In this document: positions 11,601 to 20,608 of the stretch, one piece after another
How positions within the stretch are numbered: the stretch's first letter is position 1
Layout: every line of letters starts with the position of its first letter
The notes under the pieces: generated by a model
Databases searched by the model: none
Told to the model about the DNA's origin: nothing
The model's input: only the letters and a program-made list of their open reading frames with translations
Program-made: the position numbers and the translations under genes
Assembly (NCBI RefSeq): GCF_947507565.1
Contig: NC_089177.1
Span: 1,300,648 to 1,364,647 of the forward strand
DNA length: 64,000 nucleotides
Direction: 5' to 3'
Origin: Oscarella lobularis
Lineage: Eukaryota; Porifera; Homoscleromorpha; Homosclerophorida; Oscarellidae

Positions 11601-14320
11601 CCTTTGGGAACGTTCTCCGCAACCCTGTAAGAAGTAGGAGAAATCTAGAACAAAAGCCTCGTCGCTTTAGTCAAAACGTCATAGCTGTTCTAACGCTGCT
11701 CGGTGGCTGGTTGATTCGAGAACAGTAGACAGTGCTGTAAGGCGTCCACACGCCCGACGCTTGACACTTGATCGTCGTCACACCGCCCGCAAGTTTATAG
11801 CCAGCTGGACACAGGATCGAACACACTTGGTTGTACGTTGTTCCGCGGGGGCACAAGAACGACGGATATTTGCACGTCGTGCCGTACACGGTGTTTCGGG
11901 GGCAATACTTCACCGAGGGCTGGAGGCAATTGCGAGGTAAGCACGACTTCTTGTCAAGATGGGACAGATAGTAACCGCTCTTGCATGAGCACTTTCCGCG
12001 AAGACAGTTGTGCTGGCAACCCCCATTAGGCAGGCCACAATTTGAACTGTCCTAAAGAGAAACGATTATGTCTGGCCTTCAAATTCCTGTTTAGTACACA
12101 AGCAATTAACGTATCTGCGTGGGTAAAAGGAGCTATGGTTGGGTAGTCAAACATTGGCGACTATTACGGCATAACGGTTCAAACTCTAGATAGTCTATAG
12201 AGATACCTACAGTTTTTCCATCTCCACAAAATAATTTTATAGGGTATTTTTAACTCAATAGACATTTTTCCTACGTCGATTCAACGAGGTATCGGTACGA
12301 AGGATCTAGTATTAAACCTTAAGAGTGGGACACGCTTTCCCGTTGCATCTCTGAGCCGTCACAATGGCTCGATTGCGCCATCTCACACCAACACTGCATT
12401 GAACTGGACACGATCCCCAATTGCCCCATCCGCTGACCTGAGAAAATCGTTCCAGCGCGCGAAGAGTGAAAACCAAGGCGCTTCAGCTTACCTGACAGTC
12501 TCTGTTCGCCGCATACGACGTGCAGGCAGTCGACTCGATCAGCGAACAAGCATTTCCGCCGCAAGAAGCAGGCATTTTTATCGAACGCGTGCGAGTCTTC
12601 TTCCCGCTGCCGCACTGATTACTGCACGCTGACCACGAGGACCAAGAGCCTGGCACGCAGTCGCGACGCGTGCCTACAACGCAAACAGCTGACGAGATGA
12701 GAGCTGGACACGCCGTTCCCCCGTGTGCCGGCTGCCTTATAATGGTTCGCGTTCTATATCTATGAAAGCGGTATTTACGGTGAAGCCGAGGAAAGAGAGT
12801 TTTCTTGCCTGCGTCCCGAGCCACAGCTCTGTGAACATGAGCCCCAGTTGGTCCATGCGTTGAAATCGCAATTCACTGGGCAAGGAATTGAGCACGGCCT
12901 TGAGTCTGATAAGGAGATCGAGCACGTCCCCCTGCATAGCGCCGGAGAAATCACCGAACGTGAGCGAGAAATCGTTCCTGGACCGCATATCCTATTATTC
13001 GCCTTGCAACTTCCAAAAGCAGACCACTGACTCACCTGAAAACAACAACAATTAGATATCTGATCACGAAAAGACAGCTGACTGTATGCAAAGGTCACGA
13101 CTCCCAACATAAGGTTCTGTAAGCCGCATAGCAAACATTTCAACTTTAAACACTCACACGGCACTCAATAATTCGTGTTTATGCTAGTTTAGAAGTGTAG
13201 CCGAGTGCTGCTCATTATTCTAGGTGTAAGACTGTGCAGTCGTGACCGTGCCTGTACTATTCTCGCTACAAATACACTTATTATCTACTTGCCCTGCAAT
13301 TGATTATCAGATAGCGCTGGCATCCTTGAGACGAAACGCTCGGGCAGGGCGTCCCACCGCATTTCGGCTGGACAGTAATCACAGGAAGTCTCGCTCTGGT
13401 TCCGGGTCCGCAAGTGCCACTGCACTGAGACCAGCTGCCCCACGTATACTGACAATTGACGACGCAGCATGGACCCTTCGTCGGTCTAGTCTGCCTCGTC
13501 GTAGGGCAACTTTTTCCGCCGCACGAAGCCGCCTGCACGATTGATCGAGTGCGAACTTGAGTCACCGTTTTGTCGCAGATAAGGGCCGGCGACCAATTGG
13601 ACCACGCGCTACTGACTTGGCAGTCGACAGGGCAACATCGGCCCAGCGGCGGAAGGCAATTTCTCCTCTGGAAGTTGGAGCCCGTGCAAGTTCCGCCGCA
13701 CGACGCCGGCGTAATTGTCGTTCGAGTTCGATTCTGATTCCAGCCCCAGCCCGGCAGGAGCGGGTTGTGAACGCACGTGCTCGTGCAAGATCCCCAGCTG
13801 CTCCACTGACTCTTCACGCAGCTGGATAAAGGAAAAACATAAGACAACCGGTACAGTATCTTTAACGGACGCGCTTAAGATCTTATACAGGCACAGAGAA
13901 CATAAATAATATTTGAGTCTATCGCTTTGGCACGGCCAACTTCGGGGGGGCAGTGTTAATCTATAAAGGCAAATGACCTCTGCCCTCTACAAACACCCAC
14001 GCAGAGACAAAGCCTACCGATAAACGTCGACTCTTTCAAATCGCTTACTTGAGAGAACACTTTCTTGACTCGACTTTTATCAAAGCGCAGTGGCTCTGCG
14101 ACGACGTCTGAGAACGATACTGGGTGCCAGTCAGACCCAAACAAAGGCATATGCCCCAGTTCGACCAAGCGCTGTAGACACATGGTGGCGGTGGCGGCGG
14201 CGGTGGCGGCGGCGGTGGCGGCGGCGGACGACGACGACGACGACCGCTCCATAAGAAACCATCAACACCACCAAGGAACAGAAGGAGAATTAAGACGACG
14301 AGAAAAGATGAAGGCTTCAT
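1..14320 (-). CDS. Giant TSP1-EGF-CCP-cadherin protein (3' end outside window)
   Basis: A multi-exon gene reading leftward from an ATG at 14318-14320 and running off the window at base 1. The first exon encodes a hydrophobic signal peptide (MKPSSFLVVLILLLFLGG), then an Arg run and a long Pro run, then the first TSP1 repeat. Further exons carry about seven more TSP1 repeats (to 12319), an EGF-like plus CCP exon (11695-12051), and cadherin repeats from about 11650 to the window edge. Cadherin hallmarks recur: LNYE/LDYE, DxDAGQ-type acidic motifs, and DVNEPP, DANDKPR or DQNDQPR linkers that bind calcium between domains in this family. The product should be an extracellular, calcium-dependent adhesion protein. 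Whether it ends in a membrane segment cannot be seen. The combination with N-terminal TSP1 repeats does not match a classical cadherin or protocadherin. Exon joins are inferred by eye, so the exact protein is provisional. Confidence 0.88.
2682..5538 (-). repeat. Cadherin higher-order repeat, copy 2
   Basis: This is a 2857-bp block measured between equivalent GGRFVLDG codons at about 5521 and 2668. Its 271-residue exon (4723-5538) matches the exon at 1866-2681 with only scattered substitutions. The 3014-3304 module matches 109-474. Introns lie at the same places in both copies, so the genomic segment was duplicated rather than a processed copy. Confidence 0.8.
5539..8400 (-). repeat. Cadherin higher-order repeat, copy 3
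   Basis: This is a ~2.86-kb block encoding about eight cadherin repeats plus introns. It is recognisable by an ordered set of marker strands, starting with the GGRFV-KVSSSANLDYE module near 8380 and including the MNRIFVIEVLNVNEPP module near 6150. It is clearly related to the next two blocks but is the most diverged of the three, for example in the NGGGMFKIVGNRLLVA strand near 7700. Confidence 0.7.
11695..12051 (-). other. EGF-like and CCP/sushi exon of the giant cadherin gene
   Basis: This single exon links the TSP1 block to the cadherin array. It begins with an EGF-like module (CGLPNGGCQHNC, then CKSGYYL) and continues with a sushi/CCP-type module (SILCPAGYKLAGG, CQASGVWTP). It ends in INQPPSS at a GTTAGA donor, and the next exon (to about 11460) continues ISPTSYRVAENVPKG, the first strand of the first cadherin repeat. 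The join gives the cadherin linker sense NQPPSSI. CCP modules usually mediate protein-protein contact. Confidence 0.75.
12760..12808 (-). other. 49-nt GC-AG intron within a TSP1 repeat
   Basis: On the minus strand the reading frame CGSGRR ends at GCAAGA (donor, top-strand 12808-12803). It resumes after a TAG acceptor at 12760 to give CGSGRRYRTRTI, the expected TSP1 core. Without removing these 49 nt the frame hits a stop and the TSP1 motif is broken. No GT donor in the neighbourhood restores the motif as cleanly. Confidence 0.6.
13036..13292 (-). other. 257-nt GC-AG intron between TSP1 repeats
   Basis: The exon ending in the residues INCR is followed on the minus strand by AGG|GCAAGT, the classic strong GC-type donor, and the frame stops two codons later. 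The next exon starts after a TTTTCAG acceptor and reads VSQWSAFGSC, the start of the next TSP1 repeat, in phase 0. The joined protein has the same Asn-Cys-x spacing seen between neighbouring repeats. Confidence 0.6.
14183..14244. repeat. GGTGGC/GAC triplet microsatellite in coding exon
   Basis: The top strand has a GGC/GGT-rich run followed by GAC repeats. Read on the minus strand in the gene's frame this gives the poly-Pro run preceded by the poly-Arg run just after the signal peptide. All steps are multiples of three, so length changes would alter Pro or Arg number without breaking the frame. The Pro tract would form an extended spacer before the TSP1 repeats. Confidence 0.85.
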
Positions 14321-14871
14321 CTCTTCAAAGATATGAGTCGAGTCGAGCGAGCATCCTTCCTAGATCCTCTCCCCCGCCGTTATTGCCACCGACCAATCCC
14401 CAGCGAGACAGAGAACGAGTAAACAATCTTCGCACGCGACAAGAGTCGATGCGCCCGATGATAGTCTCGTCGGAAGACCAATCAGGGCGCGTCGCATCGC
14501 GTCGAGCACGCAAAGATCACGCTCGATTTTGTTGACAAAATAGATAAGGAATTTCTACCACGAGATCGAGCGACCTATCTCCGTCGTCGCTCGGGCTGCG
14601 AACGAGTTCGTACTAAGCCGTTTTTTGTTGCTTTGGCTCCATAGTAATTAGAGAGTCGGTGATTTTGCGAGAAACGAAGCAGCAGTTGGTCGGGAAAGGA
14701 GGATTTCGACGCTTCTTTGACGGCTTGAAGTAGTTATAGATTCGGACGATTCAGAGAGGATGGGGATTGGCGTTGCAGCAGGCTCAGGCTGCGCTGTCAG
14801 ATCTCGATCCGCCATTTCTTTTCCTCGCACTCCCGTATAACGAGGTTCAGATTTGTCTTTGTCGGCATATT

Positions 14872-14930
14872 GGGTTGAAAATCGTTTGCAGCTTTTCTCA
14901 CTCAATCAAAAGAAGTAAAAGTAAATTCTC
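14872..14930. repeat. Local direct repeat, copy a
   Basis: It begins GGGTTGAAAATCGTTTGCAG and matches 15201-15260 (GGGTTGCAAATCGTTTTCAG) with a few differences. A short CGCAC..TCCCGTATA match (14826-14839 and 15111-15127) suggests the duplicated unit was larger and has since diverged. Confidence 0.65.
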
Positions 14931-15031
14931 GCCGAATTCAACTCTTAGCAACGCTAAAATCTATAGATACATATTACACCCTGACATATGACATAGACTA
15001 TAGATCTGCATGTGACACAACTGTACAGACA

Positions 15032-15086
15032 TGATGGTATGCCAATACCTGAGAGAAAAGTGAAATAGTGCGCTGCGCACAACGTC
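15032..15086. repeat. Dispersed repeat copy, downstream of gene 2
   Basis: It contains GCCAATACCTGAGAGAAA and CGCTGCGCACAACGT. The same ordered motifs with small changes occur at 20130-20183, so copies of one element flank the pentapeptide-repeat gene in the same orientation. Confidence 0.65.
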
Positions 15087-15200
15087 AAGACAGTAAAGAT
15101 TTTGTCTTTCTCGCACACTCCCGTATAGGCCTAACGAGAGGCAAGTAAAGAAGACCTCCGACAGACTACCTCCGACTCGTCATGATTGAGTCGACAAAAT

Positions 15201-15260
15201 GGGTTGCAAATCGTTTTCAGCTTTTCTCACTCACATCAAAGAAGGAAAGAGTAATTCTCG
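15201..15260. repeat. Local direct repeat, copy b
   Basis: Second copy of the ~60-bp repeat, about 330 bp from copy a. Both lie in the intergenic region between the two genes. Confidence 0.65.
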
Positions 15261-15608
15261 ATGAAATCTCTATAGATAGGTACATACTGTACTGCCAATA
15301 CATGTATATAAAGACAATACAACCTGATACAACCGTACAAGCAAAAAGGCATGCTCTAGGTCAGTATACAAAAAAACACGGATCGAAGTTCAAGACCTAC
15401 TACCACCAGAACCCAAATCTCAGTGGAGAGTAGCAGGGCTTCCTGCCGTTCCTGTGAACCCACGGCAGAAATGGCAAGTAAGCGCAGCGTGTTCTGCAGT
15501 AATACGCAATAGAAGAGCACAGTTCTGGCTTGGGCCCGTACCTGGACCAACAAGCTGCTGACGGAAAGTAACGCCAGTTCGGAAATAAATTCCATCGTGG
15601 GCAGAACC

Positions 15609-18600
15609 TCACAGGGCCGCCATTCCACGAAAACGTCCACCAATAACAAATATCGTAGCAGTGGCGAACGTAAAAAAAGTGCCAACGTAAAGGCACAAGA
15701 GGGCAAAGTGCGTACTTTGGAGAAAAAGATGGGACGAAAGAGGCAAGAGAATCCGCTCGAAATGCAAGTGACTGCTGAATTGCGTCCGTTTTTCCCTCAC
15801 AAGAAACCGACTTGGAGCCGTACACAGGGAAAAATGAAAAGCCGTCGAATCGACTGTTCATTATAGTCGGGCTGCTTAATGCCGTATCTTGCAACGAGAA
15901 CATATTCCAGCTTTCGTTGGCAATTTGTAAGTAACTGATGCTTGAACTTACTAGAGTATAATTGCGCGACAAACCGTTCTTGTACGTCACATTCTGAAAT
16001 AAGCTTTCCGACACATACACATTGATTTGCTCACAAAAACTCTTGTTCACTTTCATCGCCAAAGCACCAATTTGAGTACAGTTGATGAAAGTGCACTTGT
16101 TATTAATAACGTTAATGCTTGACGAGTTAGTAGACATCGCATTAGCAAGTATCCAGTACGACATCGTGGAATTCACGTAACTCACGTTTCGGTAAGTTCC
16201 ATTTACTTCAGAAACGTTTCCCAGAGTGGCGTTATAAAACAGCACATTTTTCAATGTTACATTTCGACGAAACACGTCCACAGTAGTCGAGTTGAAGAAT
16301 GCGGAATTTACTGCCGCTTCATTAACAGAACTAACGTTTACCAAAGTCAAGTTCCAAGCTGTCACACCAAAAAAACTCATATTCAATTGAGTGTTGTTAC
16401 AGAAGGAGACGTTTGAAAAACTGCTGTTGGTAAATGAATCGTTGATGAACGTAGAGTTGAGCAGTGTTGTGTTCACAATGATGCTATTCAGAAACGTAGA
16501 GTTTGACCACGAGACGTTAGTTTCCGAGCTGTTTGTCACAAAAGAGTCGACATAAGACACGTTTTGAACTTGTGCGTAGTAGCGAGATACGTTGATAGCT
16601 AAGTATTGCTGCCAAGTCCCGTTGACGTTTGCTTCAGAAATAGACGTCACATTGACTGATACCCACCTGATTGCAATCACTTCAGAAAAGCTAACGTTTG
16701 ATTGAGAAACTTCAACAAACGTAACGTTCGTTACGCTGCAGTTTATCATAGAAAAATTTGAAAGCAAGGCATTGTATAGCGTCAGCTTATTAACGCGGCA
16801 GTTTCGACTAGCCACGTTAATAATAGATCCATTATAGTCCACTACAGAAGTAAGGCACCAATTAAATGTGCTCACATTAGAAACACTAACATTTGATCGA
16901 CCAACATTTATCTCGGTGATATTCACCATAGTACCGTCAGTAAAACTAGAGTTAGAAACCGAGACATTTACCATGATCACATCGCCAAGAGCGATATTAA
17001 TTGCCTTGTAGTAGCTCATACTCGCGTTACCAAACGAGACGTTACTCATTGTTAGATCGTGGTGGGTTACGTTGATAGCTGTATAATCGAAGAAAGACAC
17101 GTTTCTCATTGTCAGATTGTAGTAGGTTGCATTGATAGTTGCATAGTTGAAGAATGACGCATTCGCAATTGTTTCATTTACCGATGTAAGGTTCACTGCT
17201 GTCAAGTTCCACGCTGTGACGTTGATGCAGCTAACGTTGAACAGAGTGGTATTAATGAGTGTATACTTGACTACAGTCATGTTAATAAACGACACATTGC
17301 TCATTCTTATACTCTGGTAGGTTGCATTGATAGCTGTATAATTGAAGAATGACGCGTTTGCAAATGTTTCATTAACCGATGTCAGGTTCACAGCTGTCCA
17401 GTTCCACGCTGTGACGTTGATGAGGCTAACGTTAAAGAGAGTGGTATTAATAAGTGTATAGTTGACCAAAGTTGTGTTAATAAACGACAGGTTTCTCATT
17501 GTTAGATTGTAGAACGTTGTGTTGATAGCTGTGAAGTTGAAAAATGACACATTTGAAAATATTTCGCTTACTGAAGTCATATTCACAGCTGTCCAGTTCC
17601 AAGCAGTAACGTTAGTGCTGCTGACGTTGAACAGTGTAACGTTAATGAACGATACGTTTCTCATTGTCAGATTGTGGTAGGTCGCATTGATAGCCCTGTA
17701 CCCGAAGATCGACACATTAGTGAATGTTTGATAATTAGATGTCGTATTCACTGCTGCCCAGTTCCATGCCGTAACATTGACCCTACTGACGTTGAATAGA
17801 GTGGCATTAACCAGTGTATAGTTAGCTATAGTCACGTTAATTAACGACACATTGCTCATCCTTACACTCTGGTAGGTTGCATTGATAGCTGTATAATTGA
17901 AGATCGACACATTTGCAAACGTTTCATTTGTAGAGGTCAAGTTCACAGTTGTCCAGTTCCACACGGTGAAGTTGACGCTACTAACATTGAATAGAGTAGC
18001 ATTGACAAGCGTATAGTTAACCGCACTTGTGTTAACAAACGACGCGTTTCTCATTTTCAGATGGTAGTAGGATGCATTAATAGTTGTATAGTTGAAGAAT
18101 GACGCACTTGCAATTGTTTCATTAATCGATGTCAAGTTTACTGTTGTCCAGTTCCACGCAGTGACACTTGTGCTGGTAACGTCATACAGTATAGTATTAA
18201 CAGAGGTAAGGTTCAATGCTGTCAAGTTCCACGTAGTCACATTGTAGATGAAATGGTTAGAAATAAGCGAGTTTATGTAAGACACGCGCTTGCAAGTCAC
18301 GTTGATGAAAGTGACGTTTACTCCCAGGACGCTAGAAATTACAAGGTCATCAATGGAAGCATTGATTATTGTCAAATTCCTCAGAAAAACGTTAGTGAAA
18401 CTTAGCGAGGTGGACGAGAAATTTGAAAATGTCAAATTAGAAATTTTTCCGCTGATAACAAGCGGACAGTGTTGGCCAAACAAATCTGTGTTATTCTCCA
18501 CGCATGGCAAACCTATAAAATATATAATAAAGTTGTGCTTCCGGTGAAAGTGTACAAAATTTACCCACAACACGCAATATAGTTTGATTTGACTGACTGC

Positions 18601-19747
18601 ATTGGCCCGAAGAAACACAGGTGAAAGTTCCTTCGTCAACGGGACGAACATAACGTATGTAGAGAGACTCTGACGAAACTCTGTAGTGAGGAGCATTGGT
18701 CTTTGTCAACCTGACTCGGTCACGATAAAAGAGCACGTTCGACTTAGACAGAGAGCACTGAGACAAGACAATCGAATTGTTGAAGGCCTTTCTGATGCTA
18801 GGCAGTGTAGAAGGAATGTGACACAGCAAATCGAAGTCGTTCAAAACAGACAAGGCATCGACGATAGCTGCCCATTTGCGCACCTCTCCTTCATTCGCAA
18901 GATGCTTGAGGTGATACTTGGGTACGAAAGCCACTTTCTCTTTTTGCATATTATAGAAATGGGCAACGTCTAATTCGTCGAGAACCTCTAAGGCATGATG
19001 AATACGAGCGTATTCTACGCTATACTGGCTATGCCGGCGGTAGGCGTGGAGAAATCGTTCAATTGTGTAGCGACTGCATTGTAGCAACGTCTGAGCGTGC
19101 GATGCCAGCTTCTTTAGGGCACAAGAATTCAGGTACACCGTCGGGTGACATCGTTTTGTGGAGAACTGAATGCATGGGCAGTGGTCAGGATTCACGCTGC
19201 AAGGTCCACTGTAGCGCATTCTGACAAACGTACCTGTCTTGCAAACATGTTTAAGCATGAGGCAAGGATTGGGATAGGTGCAGGCGTCAGTTCCGCACAC
19301 AGGTCTGTCCTCATTCGCGTTGCACTCCACAGCTAATTTACAGCGGCAAGAGTACTCAAATCTTCCTCTGATGCGTGCCCACGTACAAGTGTAAACGCTT
19401 CCTGATGTAAGAACGAACACGCTAAATAAAGGTTTTCACAACGCAGAACTTTTCCTACTTTCAAAGGCACAGAACGGTTGTCCCCATTGGTTCAAGAGAC
19501 AGAATTGAGAACCAAATTCGCAGTGGAAGCTATCACAGGGATCTAAGAATCAAGTAAAAGCGCCGTCACCTCTGCAGAAATCGCTACAGCACTTACGCGT
19601 GTCACAACCCGCCGGTTTGTGAAGGTTCAACGGCTAAATTGCGAATGACGCAATTTGAGTTTGCTTGAGAAAATACTTCCTTGCCATTACCTCGAGCGCT
19701 TTCACACCAAGAAAAAGTAGGCAAGCGAACGCAAAGAAGAGCCTCAT
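15609..19747 (-). CDS. Kazal/Ig-like protein with sequon-saturated pentapeptide-repeat domain
   Basis: Proposed exons, all minus strand: 19691-19747, 19597-19633, 19459-19542, 18565-19401, 15824-18512 and 15609-15774. The phases fit and give 1289 residues. Exon 1 is a signal peptide (MRLFFAFACLLFLGVKALE). Next come a Cys-rich follistatin-like module (CDSFHCEFGSQFC), a Kazal-type module (CRCKLAVECN, PVCGTDACTYPNPC, YSGPC; about residues 65-130), a Cys-poor helical stretch, and an Ig-like strand pair ending DEGTFTC near residue 325. About 880 residues of pentapeptide repeats follow. The product should be secreted or surface-anchored and very heavily N-glycosylated. The last exon is the weakest part: it rests on an inferred 49-nt intron and gives a hydrophobic segment followed by RFRGMAAL and a stop. 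Without that intron the upstream frame runs on to 15400 with Cys/Trp-rich sequence that looks non-coding. I know no named family with this architecture. Confidence 0.75.
15775..15823 (-). other. Candidate 49-nt intron before a C-terminal membrane segment
   Basis: This is an inferred GTACGG...TTCAG intron. Removing it joins the pentapeptide frame (phase 2) to a frame that encodes HFALLCLYVGTFFTFATATI and ends at a stop (15609-15611). The length equals that of a well-supported intron in the neighbouring gene. The alternative is that the frame continues unspliced to 15400. RNA evidence is needed to choose. Confidence 0.4.
15850..18512 (-). other. Pentapeptide-repeat domain with N-x-S/T sequon in most units
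   Basis: The reading frame shows a strict five-residue period of the form hydrophobic-Asn-hydrophobic-Ser/Thr-x, as in INVTAWNWTAVNLTSVNETF. This matches the pentapeptide-repeat consensus [STAV][DN][LF][STR]x, which folds as a right-handed square beta-helix. Because Asn is followed two residues later by Ser or Thr, most units also form an N-glycosylation sequon; I count roughly 110. A longer 65-residue (13-unit) period is visible in the first two thirds, starting at each NVTAWNW/NVTAWNL. Cysteines are rare. Toward the C-terminus (below about 16900) the repeat becomes more irregular. Confidence 0.85.
17150..18240 (-). repeat. ~195-bp tandem repeats encoding 65-residue modules
   Basis: A DNA-level tandem repeat underlies the most regular part of the pentapeptide domain. 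The motif GTCCAGTTCCA (top strand, encoding the WNW/WNL step) recurs near 17396, 17589, 17757, 17950 and 18147, with related GTCAAGTTCCA near 17200 and 18222. Spacing is about 170-195 bp, always a multiple of 15 or close to it once indels of whole pentapeptides are allowed. Confidence 0.7.
18860..19401 (-). other. Kazal-type module and adjoining helical stretch
   Basis: Reading leftward from 19401 the exon encodes CRCKLAVECNANEDRPVCG, TDACTYPNPCLML and YSGPC, the usual Kazal/follistatin cysteine pattern. A Cys-containing segment rich in Leu, His and Arg follows. The first half of this exon is also present in the truncated copy at 44262-44580. Kazal modules often inhibit serine proteases; here a structural role is equally possible. 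Confidence 0.75.
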
Positions 19748-19804
19748 GCTTCGCCTAGAGAGTGTTTGTACGGCAGTACGACACCTTCTGGCAAGCCTGG
19801 TGCT

Positions 19805-19829
19805 CACGTGAAAGAACTGGGATCACGTG
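19805..19829. promoter_or_regulatory. Paired CACGTG E-boxes upstream of gene 2
   Basis: Two CACGTG palindromes (19805-19810 and 19824-19829) lie about 60-80 bp upstream of the start codon at 19747. They are followed on the minus strand by an AT-rich TTATTTAAG-type stretch. The pair is retained at 44987-44992 and 45007-45012 upstream of the truncated copy. CACGTG is the core site of bHLH-Zip factors such as Myc/Max or USF. Function here is inferred from position only. A third CACGTG is at 20032-20037. Confidence 0.4.
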
Positions 19830-20129
19830 CTTAAATAATTTCGCTTTATGAAATTGCCTTTGTAGCCACATTCCACTTTTTGAGAGACAGCGTTTCAACA
19901 AGCGCCATAAAAAGGATCTACGCATAAGGACGAGTCACTACGTCTCTAAAAAACGTATTTCCACACAGTGCAATACAGGGGGCTAATCTTCTGTCTTACC
20001 CAAATAGTCACTGCCGAATACGCTGGGAAATCACGTGAGAACTGCATGCTGTTCTTTTCACAAGACATGAGACCTCTTAGAGCGAGCCCTTACTAGAGCT
20101 TGCATCAATGCATGAAGCACACACTGATT

Positions 20130-20183
20130 AGATGGTGTGCCAATACCTGAGAGAAATTGAAAACAGTGCGCTGCACACAACGT
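20130..20183. repeat. Dispersed repeat copy, upstream of gene 2
   Basis: It matches 15032-15086 (shared GCCAATACCTGAGAGAAA and the following GTGCGCTGC.CACAACGT). The segment is absent from the corresponding place in the duplicated block near 45020, so it was inserted there or lost after duplication. Confidence 0.6.
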
Positions 20184-20608
20184 AAATTTGGGTGTCAAGC
20201 ATGCCCAAAATGCTATAACCGATTCAGCAATTGCTTTCTGAACATGCTCTTTGGAAAAAAAACGGCTTGACAAAGACGAAACTTCCTACTAGCGTTCGTT
20301 GCTTTCGATGACAGCCTCTGGAGTCAGCGATAATTAAAAGAGCGATCCAAATGAAGCAGAACCTCGCCGGGAAAGATTTCAATGCCTCGCTGAGTAGTAA
20401 AAGATTCGGAGAGGGCCCAAAAGAGGAGCGCAGGTTAGCGATAGACAGCGAGCATGCGCGTGCTTCTCTTTTTGTACGAACGTGGGCGGGGTCTACGGCA
20501 CAACATACACTAAAAACCAAGAAGTGTTTGAGACATGCAAAAGCGGACGAGACTCCAACGATACAGTACAAATACAGCATGCTACAGTTTCTGCAAATTA
20601 GCTAAACT

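Larger units (their letters stand above)
1..11650 (-). other. Cadherin-repeat array (about 30 repeats)
   Basis: Nearly the whole interval codes for extracellular cadherin repeats of about 105 residues. Each shows an ENxxxGTxVG strand, a DxDxGQ/DEDAG motif, a GRFxL strand, an LNYE/LDYE motif, RxTDxGSP, and a terminal DVNExP/DxNDxP linker. Introns interrupt the array at equivalent places in successive blocks (for example near 1545-1590, 4412-4461 and 7225-7290). The number of repeats is estimated by eye from coding length, not by alignment. The array continues beyond the left edge. Confidence 0.88.
12319..14320 (-). other. N-terminal signal peptide, Pro tract and ~8 TSP1 repeats
   Basis: This is the N-terminal part of the giant cadherin gene. 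Reading leftward from 14320 there is a signal peptide, RRRRR plus about 15 prolines, then thrombospondin type 1 repeats. They are recognisable by WSxWGxC-like starts (SAWSNWGIC, SQWSSWGSC, SAWSNWS, GSWSQCSGTC, SQWSAFGSC, NAWTNWGSC, GSWSSWSAC, SGWGNWGSC), by CGxG and R-x-R strands, and by CGGxxC ends. Each TSP1 repeat is normally about 55 residues with three disulfides and a Trp-Arg ladder. The first repeat is less canonical and the third has SPALIC in place of the usual serine-cysteine turn. The block is split by introns, two of which appear to use GC donors. Confidence 0.85.
14321..15608. other. Intergenic region with short direct repeats
   Basis: This lies between the start of the giant cadherin gene (transcribed leftward from 14320) and the 3' end of the pentapeptide-repeat gene, so it should hold the cadherin gene promoter. 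I see no convincing exon. It contains a pair of ~60-bp direct repeats (14872-14930 and 15201-15260) and one member of a dispersed repeat (15032-15086) whose other copy lies upstream of the neighbouring gene. No clear TATA box or polyadenylation signal stands out. Confidence 0.6.
19748..20608. other. Intergenic region between gene 3A 3' end and gene 2 5' end
   Basis: It contains the presumed promoter of the pentapeptide-repeat gene, one dispersed-repeat copy (20130-20183) and otherwise no supported exon. Much of it is shared with 44919-45540, confirming that the duplicated block spans this junction. Confidence 0.6.

Noticed and set aside
1-11650. Repeated units as a CRISPR array or satellite DNA
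   Set aside because: The repeats are long, coding, and translate to canonical cadherin domains interrupted by spliceosomal introns.
14065-14535. Plus-strand 156-codon frame spanning the microsatellite
   Set aside because: The frame is an artefact of triplet repeats opposite the TSP1 gene; its Ala/Val and Asp runs mirror the Pro and Arg runs on the coding strand.
15597-15866. Plus-strand reading frame rich in Lys and Arg
   Set aside because: It lies opposite the pentapeptide-repeat gene's 3' exons, has no start context or domain, and no introns or neighbours support a plus-strand gene.
15850-18512. Low-complexity or non-coding repeat instead of a protein domain
   Set aside because: The frame stays open for about 890 codons, the five-residue period is exact, indels are in multiples of three, and the upstream exons join it in phase.
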